Numbered from the stretch's first letter, positions 16,956 to 24,777 are shown. The stretch is 34,118 nt of DNA from Paracoccaceae bacterium (GCA_028749255.1 JAQTYE010000012.1:1-34118); one strand, 5' to 3'. The notes: generated from the letters alone by a model not told the origin. Translations and numbers: made by a program.

Positions 16956-17651
16956 TTAGCCCTGCGCCTGCCAGGCAGGATCTGCGGCCTCGGTGTCGGG
17001 CCCCGCCTCGGCCGCGCGTGCGCGGGCCAGATCGGCCAGTTCGTCGATCACCGAAAGCCAGAATTCGGGGCTTTGCGCCCCCTCGATCACATGCTGTTCG
17101 CCCAGAATGAAGGTCGGCATCGCCCGCACCCCGCGTTCGCGTGCATGGGCGTCATGCGCCAATACCGTGTCGCGATCAGCGTCGCTGGCCAGCAGCCGCG
17201 CGATCAGCGCCCGGTCGAGCCCGGAATTCGCGCCGATTTCGGTCAGCACCTCTAGATCGCCGATATTGCGCCCCTCGTGCCAGAACGCGCGCATCAACGC
17301 CGACATCACCCGGGTCTGACAGCCCTCGACCCCGGCCCAATGCAGCAAACGCAGCGCATTGACGGTGTTGGGCATCCAGTCAATCGCGGCCAGGTTCAGC
17401 GTGATCCCGCTTTCGGCGGCCGCCTCCAGCACCGGCAGTTGCCGTTTCGCCAGCGTCTCGCGGCCGAATTTTGCGGCCAGATAGGCATCGCGCCCCATGC
17501 CTTCGGGCGGCATCGTCGGGTTCAGCTGAAACGGATGCCATGCCAGAACGATCCCGTGTTCGGGGCGCGCCTCCAGCGCACGATCCAGCCGTGCCTTTCC
17601 GATCAGACACCACGGACAAACCGGATCAGCAAAGATATCGAGTGTGATCAT
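16956..17651 (-). CDS. DsbA-family oxidoreductase, FrnE-like
   Basis: A 231-residue cytoplasmic thioredoxin-fold protein; no signal peptide. ATG 17649-17651 gives the standard MITLDIFADPVCPWC beginning. The redox motif is CPWC at residues 12-15. The cis-proline side is seen as VRAMPTFILGEQHVIEGAQ near residue 180. The middle insertion (MPNTVNALRLLHWA, MRAFWHEGRNIGDLEVL) is typical of FrnE/2-hydroxychromene-2-carboxylate isomerase-like proteins. A role in thiol redox or isomerase chemistry is known for the family, but the substrate is unclear here. Upstream is a 133-base AT-rich gap containing runs such as AAAAATATCTTTTAAA (17724-17739), probably its promoter region. Confidence 0.87.
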   Translation of the reverse strand: MITLDIFADPVCPWCLIGKARLDRALEARPEHGIVLAWHPFQLNPTMPPEGMGRDAYLAAKFGRETLAKRQLPVLEAAAESGITLNLAAIDWMPNTVNALRLLHWAGVEGCQTRVMSALMRAFWHEGRNIGDLEVLTEIGANSGLDRALIARLLASDADRDTVLAHDAHARERGVRAMPTFILGEQHVIEGAQSPEFWLSVIDELADLARARAAEAGPDTEAADPAWQAQG

Positions 17652-17784
17652 TGCGGTCCCATTTCGGTGCCTGTCTAAAATGATTCTACCGCAGCGTGTG
17701 CCGCAGCAGGCGAACTTTCCCAAAAATATCTTTTAAACATAGGAAAATAAAGCCGAAACTTGGATTTCCTGATTGACGCAAGGG

Positions 17785-19299
17785 TCAATTGGTTCGGGGC
17801 CAGGTCTCGCGCAAGCTGCGGCGGTTGATCTTGCCGTTGGGATTGTGCGGCAGCGCGGGCAAGGCGCGCCATAGCCGTGGCTGTTTGTAGCGCGCAAGCC
17901 GGGCATTTGCATGCGCGGCCAGATCGGCCTGGGCGGCAGGGCCGGTCCAGGCCAGGGCAATCAGGCTGGTCTCGCCCGAGATGCGGATCTCGACCGCTGC
18001 CACCTCGCCCGCGCCGGGGCAGGTGGCCATCACGGCCTCGACCTCAAGCGGGCTGACGCGAAACCCGCCCGCGTTCATCATGTCATCATCGCGGCCCAGA
18101 TAGGTGATCGCGCCATCGTCGGCCATCGCCACGGTGTCGCCGGTCACGAACCAATCGCCCGCGACCCGCGCGGCGGTTTCTTCGGGCGCGCCCCAATAGC
18201 CCAGAAACAGCCCCGGGTCGCTGCGGTGCACCGCCAGCGTGCCGGGGGTGCCACGTGGCACCGGCTGGCCTGCGTCATCCAGCACCGCGACGCGGCGCCC
18301 GGTTTGCGGATACCCCGCCGTGCCGGGCGGCGCCGGGCGGTCAGGCGCGCCCGAGATGAAGGTCGAGCATTCCGACATCCCCAGAGCCTCGAAGATTTTC
18401 GTGCCGGTGGCCGTGTTCCAGCGCGCCCGCAGGGTGTCGGGCAGGGCCTCGCCCGCGCTCAGGCCGTGGCGCAATTTGGGCAGGGACAGCGTGTCGTGAT
18501 GCTTCAATATCTGCCGGTAAACCCCTGGGGCCGCAGCGAAAAGCGTCGCGTCAAAGCGGCGCAGCAAGAGCGGCAGCTGAGCGGGCGTGACGCCTGCGCC
18601 CGGGATCAGCGCGGTGGCGCCCAGCGTCCAGGGGTCCATCAGTCCGGTGCCCAGCGTATAGGTCCAGTTGAAGGCGCCCGCATGCAGCAGCCGGTCGGCC
18701 TCGGTCAGCCCGTACCAGCCCTGATGCATCATCTGCCGCGCCCAGATCGCCCGATGGGCGTGCATCACCGCGCGCGGCTGGCCCGAGGTGCCGGAGGTGA
18801 AGATGATATAGGCCAGACGGTTCGGGTCGCTCCTGTCATAGGCGCAGGGTGGCAGTGCCTCGAACCCGCGCAGGTCGGCTTCCGACAGGATCCGCATCGG
18901 CAGATCGGGCAGGGCGATGCCCTCGCCCGCCACCACCGCCGCAGGCGTGATCTGCGCGGCCATCTTGGTAATCTCGGGCGCTGTCAGCTGCGATGCGGTT
19001 GGCACCGGCACCAGCCCCACGGCAATCGCGCCCAGATAGGCCACCGGAAATTCGGGCGTATTGCCCAGCCGCAACAAAACCCGGTCGCCGGGTTGCAGCC
19101 CCGCCGCCAGAAAGCCGCTGCCCGCACCGCGCACCGCCGCCTCGAGCCGGGCATAGGACCACCGCTCGGCACCGCCGGGGCGCAGGATCTGCAACGCGGA
19201 TTTCTCGGCCAGATCGGGCGCACGCGCCAGCACATGCGCGGCCATGTTGAAGGCCTCGGGCGCCGGCGGCAGTGGCGGTGATGCGTGGACAGAGTTCAT
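17785..19299 (-). CDS. Acyl-CoA synthetase (AMP-forming), benzoate-CoA ligase-like
   Basis: A 504-residue adenylate-forming enzyme. The phosphate loop is YIIFTSGTSGQPRAVMHAH, the adenine-binding motif is EALGMSECSTF, and the ribose-binding aspartate lies in DWFVTGDTVAM. The hinge is YLGRDDDMMNAGGFRVSP, and the C-terminal catalytic lysine is in PNGKINRRSLR. It activates a carboxylic acid to acyl-AMP and then acyl-CoA in the cytoplasm. Overall layout and length resemble the benzoate/acetate-like group rather than FadD, but the acid cannot be determined from sequence. It is divergent from an XRE-cupin regulator with 48 bases between the starts, which suggests that regulator controls it. A dyad, ATTGAC-GCAAGG-GTCAAT (17772-17789), overlaps the stop codon and may form a weak terminator. 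Confidence 0.85.
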   Translation of the reverse strand: MNSVHASPPLPPAPEAFNMAAHVLARAPDLAEKSALQILRPGGAERWSYARLEAAVRGAGSGFLAAGLQPGDRVLLRLGNTPEFPVAYLGAIAVGLVPVPTASQLTAPEITKMAAQITPAAVVAGEGIALPDLPMRILSEADLRGFEALPPCAYDRSDPNRLAYIIFTSGTSGQPRAVMHAHRAIWARQMMHQGWYGLTEADRLLHAGAFNWTYTLGTGLMDPWTLGATALIPGAGVTPAQLPLLLRRFDATLFAAAPGVYRQILKHHDTLSLPKLRHGLSAGEALPDTLRARWNTATGTKIFEALGMSECSTFISGAPDRPAPPGTAGYPQTGRRVAVLDDAGQPVPRGTPGTLAVHRSDPGLFLGYWGAPEETAARVAGDWFVTGDTVAMADDGAITYLGRDDDMMNAGGFRVSPLEVEAVMATCPGAGEVAAVEIRISGETSLIALAWTGPAAQADLAAHANARLARYKQPRLWRALPALPHNPNGKINRRSLRETWPRTN

Positions 19300-19347
19300 G
19301 GCTTTCTGCTACGTCAGGGGTCTGAGCGATGCAAGCCGGAGCCGGCC

Positions 19348-19971
19348 ATGAGTGAAATCGAACACGCCAAAATCATTCGGATCGCGCGCGAGACCGGCGA
19401 AGAGGTGGTGCCCGAGCCGATTGATCTGGCGCATCGGGTGCGTGAGCTGCGCCGCGCGCGGGGCTGGACGCTGGAGCAGGCGGCGGGTGCCGTCGGGCTG
19501 GCGCGCTCGACCCTGTCGAAGATCGAGAACGGGCTGATGTCGCCGACCTATGAGGCGCTGAAAAAGCTGGCCGAGGGGCTGGAGATTTCGGTGCCGCAGC
19601 TGTTCACCCCGCCCAGCAAGGGGCAGATCACCGGACGGATGGCGGTGACCAAATCGGGTGAGGGGCAGGCGCATATCACCACCACCTATGAACATGAACT
19701 GTTGGCCGGGCCGCTGCGGGCCAAGCAGATGCTGCCCTATCGCGCCCGGATCCGCGCCCGGTCGTTCGAGGAATTCCACGGCTGGGTGCGCCATGACGGC
19801 GAAGAATTCCTGTATGTGCTGACCGGGATCGTGCGGTTGTACACCGAGTTTTACGAACCCGTCGATCTGAAGCGCGGCGACAGTGCCTATTACGACGCGA
19901 CGATGGGGCATAACCTGATTTCGATCAGTGACGAGGATGCGACCGTGTTGTGGGTGACCTCGTTGACCTGA
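19348..19971 (+). CDS. XRE-family regulator with C-terminal cupin
   Basis: 207 residues, starting at ATG 19348 with GGAG at 19338-19341. The HTH covers about residues 28-84 (VRELRRARGWTLEQAAGAVG, then LARSTLSKIENGLMSPTYE). The cupin_2 domain is near 120-205, with EFLYVLTGIVRLYTEFYEPVDL and the second cupin motif GDSAYYDATMGHNL. XRE-cupin proteins usually sense a small metabolite in the cupin and repress or activate a neighbouring operon. The divergent acyl-CoA ligase is the obvious candidate target, with both promoters inside the 48-base gap. No clear palindromic operator stands out there. Confidence 0.85.
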   Translation: MSEIEHAKIIRIARETGEEVVPEPIDLAHRVRELRRARGWTLEQAAGAVGLARSTLSKIENGLMSPTYEALKKLAEGLEISVPQLFTPPSKGQITGRMAVTKSGEGQAHITTTYEHELLAGPLRAKQMLPYRARIRARSFEEFHGWVRHDGEEFLYVLTGIVRLYTEFYEPVDLKRGDSAYYDATMGHNLISISDEDATVLWVTSLT

Positions 19972-20010
19972 GCGCAGCCGTCAAGCGATGCGCTCAGGCG
20001 GGGACGATGC

Positions 20011-20072
20011 AGGGGGCGCTGCCCCCTCGGGCCTTTGGCCCTTCCCCCCCGGGATCTTTGGGCCAAAGTGCA
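20011..20072. repeat. Intergenic repeat copy B
   Basis: AGGGGGC-GCT-GCCCCCT (20011-20027) is a perfect 7-base-pair hairpin. It is followed by GGGCC-TTT-GGCCC (20029-20041) and then the CCCCCGGGATCTTTGGGCCAAAG block of the family. Only one half of the inverted unit is evident here. It sits after the XRE-cupin gene (+) and after the CsbD-like gene (-), again between convergent genes. Confidence 0.65.
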
Positions 20073-20111
20073 ATGGGGGGCGGACCCGAACCAGCTGGGC
20101 CGGGATCGGCC

Positions 20112-20429
20112 TTAGCCGTCGTCGCCAAACCGCGCGTCATCGTCGGATTCGTCTTCGCCTTCGCCCACATATTTCGCGCTCAGCTGGATCGAGTGATTGT
20201 CGTGATGCGGGTCCATCACCACATCGGCGGGCAATTCGCCGCGCAGCCAGTCGAGGATCTCTTCGCGGGCCTCGGCGGTGCTTTGCGCGCTCAGCCCGGC
20301 GATATAAGTGATGAAGGCGCGTTGATCGCCATCGACGGCTTCCAACTCGACCTCGTCGGCGGCGGGCCAGCGTTCCAGGATTGCGTCAGAAAACGCAGCC
20401 CAGTTTTCCTGAACGTGATGCCATTTCAT
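20112..20429 (-). CDS. Small CsbD-like hypothetical protein
   Basis: A 105-residue soluble acidic protein. ATG 20427-20429 has a perfect AGGAGG about 8 bases upstream, so it is well supported as a gene. The first 45 residues (MKWHHVQENWAAFSDAILER, W, then DEVELEAVDGD) follow the spacing of CsbD stress proteins: N-W-x2-F, R-W, E-L and G-D/F. The rest (residues 50-105) is a different region ending in a very acidic tail with GEGEDESDDD. CsbD proteins are general-stress proteins of unknown mechanism; the link here is a weak, eye-level match. It lies downstream of yejA-like and entericidin genes on the same strand, 111 bases after the latter. Confidence 0.75.
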   Translation of the reverse strand: MKWHHVQENWAAFSDAILERWPAADEVELEAVDGDQRAFITYIAGLSAQSTAEAREEILDWLRGELPADVVMDPHHDNHSIQLSAKYVGEGEDESDDDARFGDDG

Positions 20430-20540
20430 GTCTGTTCTCCTCCTGACGGCGCCCCCTCTGCGCTGCCAAGGTCAAGTTTGCGCCCGCGCGGCGGGGATGC
20501 AAAGCAAAATCGCACGAGAGGGTTTGCAAAGGCTTGCGGA

Positions 20541-20657
20541 TCAGAACCAGTTCTGAACCGTGCGCGCCCCGCCTGCCACATCTTCGCCAACGCCGGCCAC
20601 TGTGTTGCATCCGGCCATAGCAATGGCCAGAGCGGCCATAAGGATCAGTTTCTTCAT
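20541..20657 (-). CDS. Entericidin-type small lipoprotein
   Basis: 38 residues: a basic lysine start, a hydrophobic run (LILMAALAIAMAG), a lipobox AMAGC with lipidated C17, then NTVAGVGEDVAGGARTV and a short tail ending NWF. The segment C-N-T-x-x-G-x-G-x-D-V is the entericidin EcnA/EcnB signature. In E. coli entericidins form an antidote/toxin lipoprotein pair of the membrane; single copies are common in alphaproteobacteria. ATG (20655-20657) overlaps the stop of the upstream peptide-binding protein as ATGA, so it is translationally coupled to that gene. The stop lies in a 16-base palindrome (20541-20556). The gene is short and easily missed. Confidence 0.85.
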   Translation of the reverse strand: MKKLILMAALAIAMAGCNTVAGVGEDVAGGARTVQNWF

Positions 20658-22477
20658 TGATCTGCCTCATACCACCAAACATCGGGCTGAAAGCCCGGCC
20701 AATCCCCATATAGCGGAAGCCGTGCGGGGAAGTGAAGGGTGCGGGTATGCGCAAGGCGGGAAACCCGCGCATACCAGCTGGGAATGACATAGCGCCCCGC
20801 CGTCAAGATCCGGTCAAGGGCCTGCACCGCGGCGGTAAAATCCGCCGGATCGCGCGCATTCAGCATCGCGTTCACCATCGCCTCGGCGGCGGGCACATCC
20901 ATGCCCATCCAGTTGCGCGAGCCCGGTTCGTTCACCCCGCGTGCGCCCCAATAGAGCATCTGTTCATTGCCCGGGCTGAGGCTGAGCGCGCGCCAATACC
21001 ACGCCATGTCGAAGTCGTAGGCATTGGTGCGGGCCTTGTATTGCGCATCATCCACGGTGCTGACGCTCGGGAAAATTCCCAGCCGCGAGAGGGCCTCGAT
21101 ATAGATATCGACCACTGACGAGGTTTCGGCCGCCCCCTGTTGCAGCACGATTTCAAAGCGGAACGGCATGCCCTGTGCGTTTTTCAAAACCCCGGAGTCA
21201 TCCACCCGCCACCCCGCTTCGTTCAGCAGTTTCAACGCTTTGCGGGTATTGGCGCGGTTCAGTTCCGTGCCGTCCGAGACCGGCAGCGTGTAGCCCTCCA
21301 TCACACCCGGAAGCAGATCGGCGGCATAGGGTGCCAGCAGATCGGCCACGCGACCTTCGGCGGGCCCCGGCGTCATCCCAAGCCCCGAGTTCGAGAAATA
21401 CGAGGTGATCCGCGGCTCGGTGCCGCTGTTCAGCGTGGTGTTGATGAATTCGAAGTTGAACGCCAGCGTCAGCGCCTCGCGCACCCGCCAGTCGGAAAAC
21501 AGCGATTTGCGGGTGTTCATCACCAGCCCCTCGATCCCCGAGGGCCGCTGGTGCGGGATTTCGGATTTCACGACAGCGCCCGATTTCACCGCCGGGAAAT
21601 CATACTCGCGCGCCCATTTCGCGGCGTTGGTTTCGCGCCAGGTATCGATTTCACCGCCCTTGAAGGCCTCGAACACCACGCCGCCGTCGCCGAAATAATC
21701 ATAGCGGATCTCGTCGAAATTGTGCAGCCCGTGGTTGAAACCCAGATCCTTGCCCCACCAGTCGGGGTTGCGTTTCAGGCTGATGTATTTGCCCTGCTCG
21801 ACATGGTCGATCACATAGGGCCCGGACCCCACCGGCACGATCTGCGTTGCGTTGGCGAAGTCATGGCCCTGCCATTGCGCCTTTTCCAGCACCGGGCGCA
21901 TCCCCATCAGCAGCGCCAGTTCGCGGTCAGGTTCGGAAAACGTGAACCGGACCGAGCGCGGCCCGGTCTGTTCCATCTTTGCGACCTTGCGCCAGGCGTT
22001 CTGATACCGCGGGTGGCCTTCGGTGCCCAAGGTCTCATAGGACCACATCACGTCCTCCACGGTGACCGGGGCGCCGTCGGAAAACCGCGCGCCCTCGCGC
22101 AGGGTGAATTCGACCCAGGAGCGGGCGTCGTCGGTATCGACGCTTTCGGCCAGCAGACCATAGAGCGTGAAGGGTTCATCCATCGACCGCGCCATCAGCG
22201 ATTCGGCGACATAAGCGGAAATGCCCTGGGCTGCGCGGCCGTTCAGGATCCAGGGGTTGAGCGAATCGAAACTTCCCGATTCGCCCATCCGAATCCGACC
22301 GCCTTTGGGGGCATCGGGGTTGGCGTAGGGAAGATGATCAAAGCCCGCAGGCAGGGCCGGTGCGCCATACATGGCGATTCCATGCTGCGGCTCGGCCCAG
22401 GCCGCAGCCCCAAGCAAAACAGGGGCCAAAGCGACGACTGCACCGCGAAGCGCATGGAAAAACACCGATCCTGTCAT
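20654..22477 (-). CDS. Periplasmic peptide-binding protein, YejA-like (ABC SBP family 5)
   Basis: 607 residues from ATG 22475-22477 (AAGGA 8 bases upstream). The frame is open further up but lacks a ribosome site there. The signal peptide is MTGSVFFHALRGAVVALAPV with cleavage after AWA. The mature protein shows YANPDAPKGGRIRMG, FDSLNPWILNG, WVEFTLREGARFSDG, GSGPYVIDHVEQGKYISL and FDEIRYDYFGD, the block order of YejA-type oligopeptide/microcin-C-binding proteins. The C-terminus ends with VWWYEADQ, as in YejA. It would deliver peptides to a YejBEF-type permease, but no permease or ATPase genes lie beside it here. Its stop overlaps the entericidin start. A plausible promoter is at 22515-22543. 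Confidence 0.88.
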   Translation of the reverse strand: MTGSVFFHALRGAVVALAPVLLGAAAWAEPQHGIAMYGAPALPAGFDHLPYANPDAPKGGRIRMGESGSFDSLNPWILNGRAAQGISAYVAESLMARSMDEPFTLYGLLAESVDTDDARSWVEFTLREGARFSDGAPVTVEDVMWSYETLGTEGHPRYQNAWRKVAKMEQTGPRSVRFTFSEPDRELALLMGMRPVLEKAQWQGHDFANATQIVPVGSGPYVIDHVEQGKYISLKRNPDWWGKDLGFNHGLHNFDEIRYDYFGDGGVVFEAFKGGEIDTWRETNAAKWAREYDFPAVKSGAVVKSEIPHQRPSGIEGLVMNTRKSLFSDWRVREALTLAFNFEFINTTLNSGTEPRITSYFSNSGLGMTPGPAEGRVADLLAPYAADLLPGVMEGYTLPVSDGTELNRANTRKALKLLNEAGWRVDDSGVLKNAQGMPFRFEIVLQQGAAETSSVVDIYIEALSRLGIFPSVSTVDDAQYKARTNAYDFDMAWYWRALSLSPGNEQMLYWGARGVNEPGSRNWMGMDVPAAEAMVNAMLNARDPADFTAAVQALDRILTAGRYVIPSWYARVSRLAHTRTLHFPARLPLYGDWPGFQPDVWWYEADQ

Positions 22478-22514
22478 GGCAACAATCCTTGGTTTACCTG
22501 TCTTTTCAGTGCGG

Positions 22515-22543
22515 AAGCTAATGGGGCGACGGGGGGGACGCAA
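22515..22543 (-). promoter_or_regulatory. Candidate promoter of the yejA-like gene
   Basis: On the minus strand TTGCGT (22543-22538) is followed after 17 bases by TAGCTT (22520-22515). The predicted start is near 22508, about 30 bases before the ATG. It is back-to-back with the small-RNA promoter. Confidence 0.45.
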
Positions 22544-22552
22544 ACTTTTCCC

Positions 22553-22581
22553 TTGGATGCGGACGATGAAACGCTTATAAA
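22553..22581 (+). promoter_or_regulatory. Candidate sigma-70 promoter of a small RNA
   Basis: TTGGAT (22553-22558), a 17-base spacer, and TATAAA (22576-22581). This is one of the best -10 boxes in the window. The transcript would start near A22588 and run into the terminator at 22634-22662. Confidence 0.55.
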
Positions 22582-22587
22582 GTCCTC

Positions 22588-22662
22588 ACTGCTCGATAGG
22601 TTTCTTGCCTGTATGAAACCTGCCTCATGACTTAACGCCCGCCTTGTGCGGGCGTTTTTTTT
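22588..22662 (+). ncRNA. Candidate small regulatory RNA, about 75 nt
   Basis: Between the promoter at 22553-22581 and a textbook terminator there is no convincing gene, only a 5-codon frame MKPAS. The predicted transcript has a first hairpin: AGGTTTC (22598-22604), a 10-base loop TTGCCTGTAT, and GAAACCT (22615-22621). A short single-stranded linker follows, then the terminator hairpin with eight Us. Two hairpins with a pyrimidine-rich loop and a U8 tail is the layout of Hfq-dependent trans-acting sRNAs. No + strand gene upstream needs this terminator, since the neighbouring yejA-like gene points away. The next gene downstream is 3-hydroxybutyrate dehydrogenase. A leader attenuator for that gene is the alternative, although a complete U8 terminator 127 bases before its ATG argues for an independent RNA. 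Family unknown. Confidence 0.6.
22634..22662 (+). terminator. Intrinsic terminator of the small RNA
   Basis: AACGCCCGC (22634-22642), loop CTTGT, GCGGGCG (22648-22654) and eight Ts (22655-22662). The stem has at least 7 GC-rich pairs, 9 counting the A-T pairs, and is the strongest intrinsic terminator on this strand apart from the one after tsf. Confidence 0.85.
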
Positions 22663-22789
22663 GGCGCGATGGCCAGAGCGGGGCAAGACCCCGCGCCGCC
22701 CGATCACAGAGCTTTGTTCTTCAGCCATGGATATTGCCGCGCCTTGGGCTAGTGTTGCGGCAGACCAAGACTGCAGGAGGCAGACTACA

Positions 22790-23563
22790 ATGACGCTCAA
22801 AGGCAAGACCGCCATCATCACCGGCTCCAACTCGGGCATTGGCCTGGGGGTGGCGCGCGAACTGGCAAAGGCGGGGGCAGATGTCGTGCTCAACTCTTTC
22901 ACCGACCGCCCCGAAGATCACGCGCTCGCCGCCGAGATCGGCGCGGAGTTCGGGGTGAACGCACGGTATATCAAGGCGGACATGTCGAAAGGTGAGGACT
23001 GCCGCGCGCTGATCGCACAGGCAGGCAAATGCGATATTCTGGTCAACAACGCGGGCATCCAGCACGTCGAGCCGATCGAAACCTTCCCGCCCGCGACCTG
23101 GGACCGGATCATCGCGATCAACCTCAGCTCGGCTTTCCATACCACCGCGGCGGCCCTGCCGATGATGCGGGCTGCAGGCTGGGGACGGATCATCAACATC
23201 GCCTCGGCGCATGGCCTGACGGCCTCGCCGTTCAAATCGGCCTATGTCGCGGCGAAACACGGCGTTGTGGGCTTTACCAAGGTTGCCGCGCTGGAAACCG
23301 CGGAGGAGCCGATCACCTGCAACGCGATCTGCCCGGGCTATGTGCTGACGCCGCTGGTCGAGGCGCAGATCCCTGATCAGATGAAGACCCACAACATGGG
23401 CCGCGAAGAGGTGATCAAGAAGGTCATGCTGGAACGCCAGCCCTCGCGCGAATTCGCCACCACCGAACAGATGGGCGGCACTGCCGTGTTCCTGTGCTCG
23501 GATTACGCGGCGCAGATCACCGGCACCACGATTTCGGTCGATGGTGGTTGGACCGCATTGTAA
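22790..23563 (+). CDS. bdhA: 3-hydroxybutyrate dehydrogenase
   Basis: A 257-residue short-chain dehydrogenase. I use ATG 22790, with AGGAGG at 22775-22780; the frame is open upstream but without support. The NAD-binding motif is TGSNSGIG (11-18), then NNAG (86-89). The catalytic triad is S139 (NIASAHG), Y152 and K156 (AYVAAKHG). Q91, H141 and K149 sit where 3-hydroxybutyrate dehydrogenases hold the substrate carboxylate, which separates it from generic SDRs. The C-terminus ITGTTISVDGGWTA is typical. It oxidises (R)-3-hydroxybutyrate to acetoacetate in polyhydroxybutyrate breakdown. A patatin-like hydrolase follows after 164 bases, a gap filled by repeat copy C. Confidence 0.93.
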   Translation: MTLKGKTAIITGSNSGIGLGVARELAKAGADVVLNSFTDRPEDHALAAEIGAEFGVNARYIKADMSKGEDCRALIAQAGKCDILVNNAGIQHVEPIETFPPATWDRIIAINLSSAFHTTAAALPMMRAAGWGRIINIASAHGLTASPFKSAYVAAKHGVVGFTKVAALETAEEPITCNAICPGYVLTPLVEAQIPDQMKTHNMGREEVIKKVMLERQPSREFATTEQMGGTAVFLCSDYAAQITGTTISVDGGWTAL

Positions 23564-23588
23564 GCGCGCACGGAACTCAAAGCGGGCA

Positions 23589-23681
23589 GGGGGCGCCGCC
23601 CCCCGCTTCGCGTCCCCCGGGATATGTGTGCTTTGTTGACAGCCGAGACCTGTCTTCAACAAAACGCAACTATCCCGGGGG
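23589..23681. repeat. Intergenic repeat copy C: composite inverted element
   Basis: GGGGGCGCCGCCCCC (from 23589) is the leading hairpin. CCCCCGGGATA (23614-23624) and TATCCCGGGGG (23671-23681) are perfect 11-base inverted arms. Inside, TTTGTTGA (23632-23639) pairs with TCAACAAA (23656-23663). The outer arms match the family; the inner arms do not share the CCAAAG sequence but keep the pairing, so the structure is conserved more than the sequence. It lies between two + strand genes. Confidence 0.7.
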
Positions 23682-23727
23682 GTGAATATGCGCATGGTGC
23701 CAAGACCCTGCCTTGAAAGGACAGCCA

Positions 23728-24777
23728 ATGAAAGCCAAGCGTATCAATCTGGCGCTGCAGGGGGGCGGCGCGCATGGCGCCTTTACCTGGGGGGTTCTGG
23801 ATCGGCTGCTGGATGAACCCTGGCTTGAATTTGCCGCGATTTCGGGCACGTCAGCCGGGGCGCTGAACGGGGCCGCGCTAAAGGCGGGGTTGGTGCGGGG
23901 CGGGGCCAAGGCCGGGCGGCAGCATGCGCGTGAAAATCTGGACTGGCTTTGGTCGCAGGTGGCCGAGGTGAACGACCTGCGGCTGGATCGCTGGGTGTCG
24001 GCGCTGTTTCCCTATCCGCAGGCGATCAACCGCTGGATCGAAGCTTTCGCCCCCGCGACCTGGATGGAACAGCTGGGGCGGATGGTGTCGCCCTATGATT
24101 CCGGTCCGTTCTATGTCAACCCGCTGGAGCGGATCGTGGCGCGATTTGAATACGAACATGTCTGCGCCCAGGCGGGGCCTGCGTTTTTCGTATCGGCCAC
24201 CAATGTGCGCACCGGCAAGATCCGGGTGTTTTCGGGCGCCGAGGTCAGCGCCGATGCGATTCTGGCTTCGGCCTGTTTGCCGAACCTGTTTCGCGCCATC
24301 GAGATCGACGATCCAAAGACCGGCCAGCGTGAGGCATTCTGGGACGGCGGCTATACCGGCAACCCGGCGCTGTTCCCGCTGTTCGAACCACAGTTTCCGC
24401 GCGATATCGTGATCGTCAACATCAACCCGCTGCGGCGCGAAGAGCTGCCCCGCACGCCCAGCGAAATCGAAGAGCGGATCAACGAGATCAGCTTCAACTC
24501 ATCGCTGCTGCGTGAATTGCGCGCGGTGAATTTCGTGCGTCGTCTGCTGGCCGATCAGCGCCTGCCCGAGGGCACGATGAAGGATGTGCTGATCCATATG
24601 GTGGGCGACGATGATACGATGACCGATCTGGGGGCCTCGTCCAAGGCCACGCCCGCGCTTGGCACGCTCAAGCGGTTGAAAGAGGCGGGGCAGGCGGCCG
24701 CGGACCGTTTCCTGACCGCGCATAGCGGCGATCTGGGTCAGCGTGCCTCTGTCGATTTGACGGCCTTGTTTTCCTGA
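23728..24777 (+). CDS. Patatin-like phospholipase/hydrolase
   Basis: 349 residues from ATG 23728 (GAAAGGA just upstream). The oxyanion loop is QGGGAHGAF (11-19), the nucleophile elbow GTSAG with S42, and the catalytic aspartate D205 in FWDGGYTGNPA, so the Ser-Asp dyad is complete. There is no signal peptide or clear membrane helix, so it should be cytosolic or granule-bound. Patatin-fold enzymes cleave acyl esters. The bdhA gene directly upstream raises the possibility of a role in polyhydroxybutyrate or lipid mobilisation; that is inference. Its last 40 bases overlap the end of the convergent DUF502 gene. Confidence 0.88.
   Translation: MKAKRINLALQGGGAHGAFTWGVLDRLLDEPWLEFAAISGTSAGALNGAALKAGLVRGGAKAGRQHARENLDWLWSQVAEVNDLRLDRWVSALFPYPQAINRWIEAFAPATWMEQLGRMVSPYDSGPFYVNPLERIVARFEYEHVCAQAGPAFFVSATNVRTGKIRVFSGAEVSADAILASACLPNLFRAIEIDDPKTGQREAFWDGGYTGNPALFPLFEPQFPRDIVIVNINPLRREELPRTPSEIEERINEISFNSSLLRELRAVNFVRRLLADQRLPEGTMKDVLIHMVGDDDTMTDLGASSKATPALGTLKRLKEAGQAAADRFLTAHSGDLGQRASVDLTALFS

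Noticed and set aside
22475-22495. A TGGCAACAATCCTTGG string near the yejA-like start as a -24/-12 site.
   Set aside because: The spacing of the GG and GC doublets is off by one, and it lies over the start codon.
22616-22633. A five-codon frame MKPAS inside the small RNA as a leader peptide.
   Set aside because: No ribosome site and no codon run suggesting attenuation; it overlaps the hairpin arm. Chance occurrence is likely.
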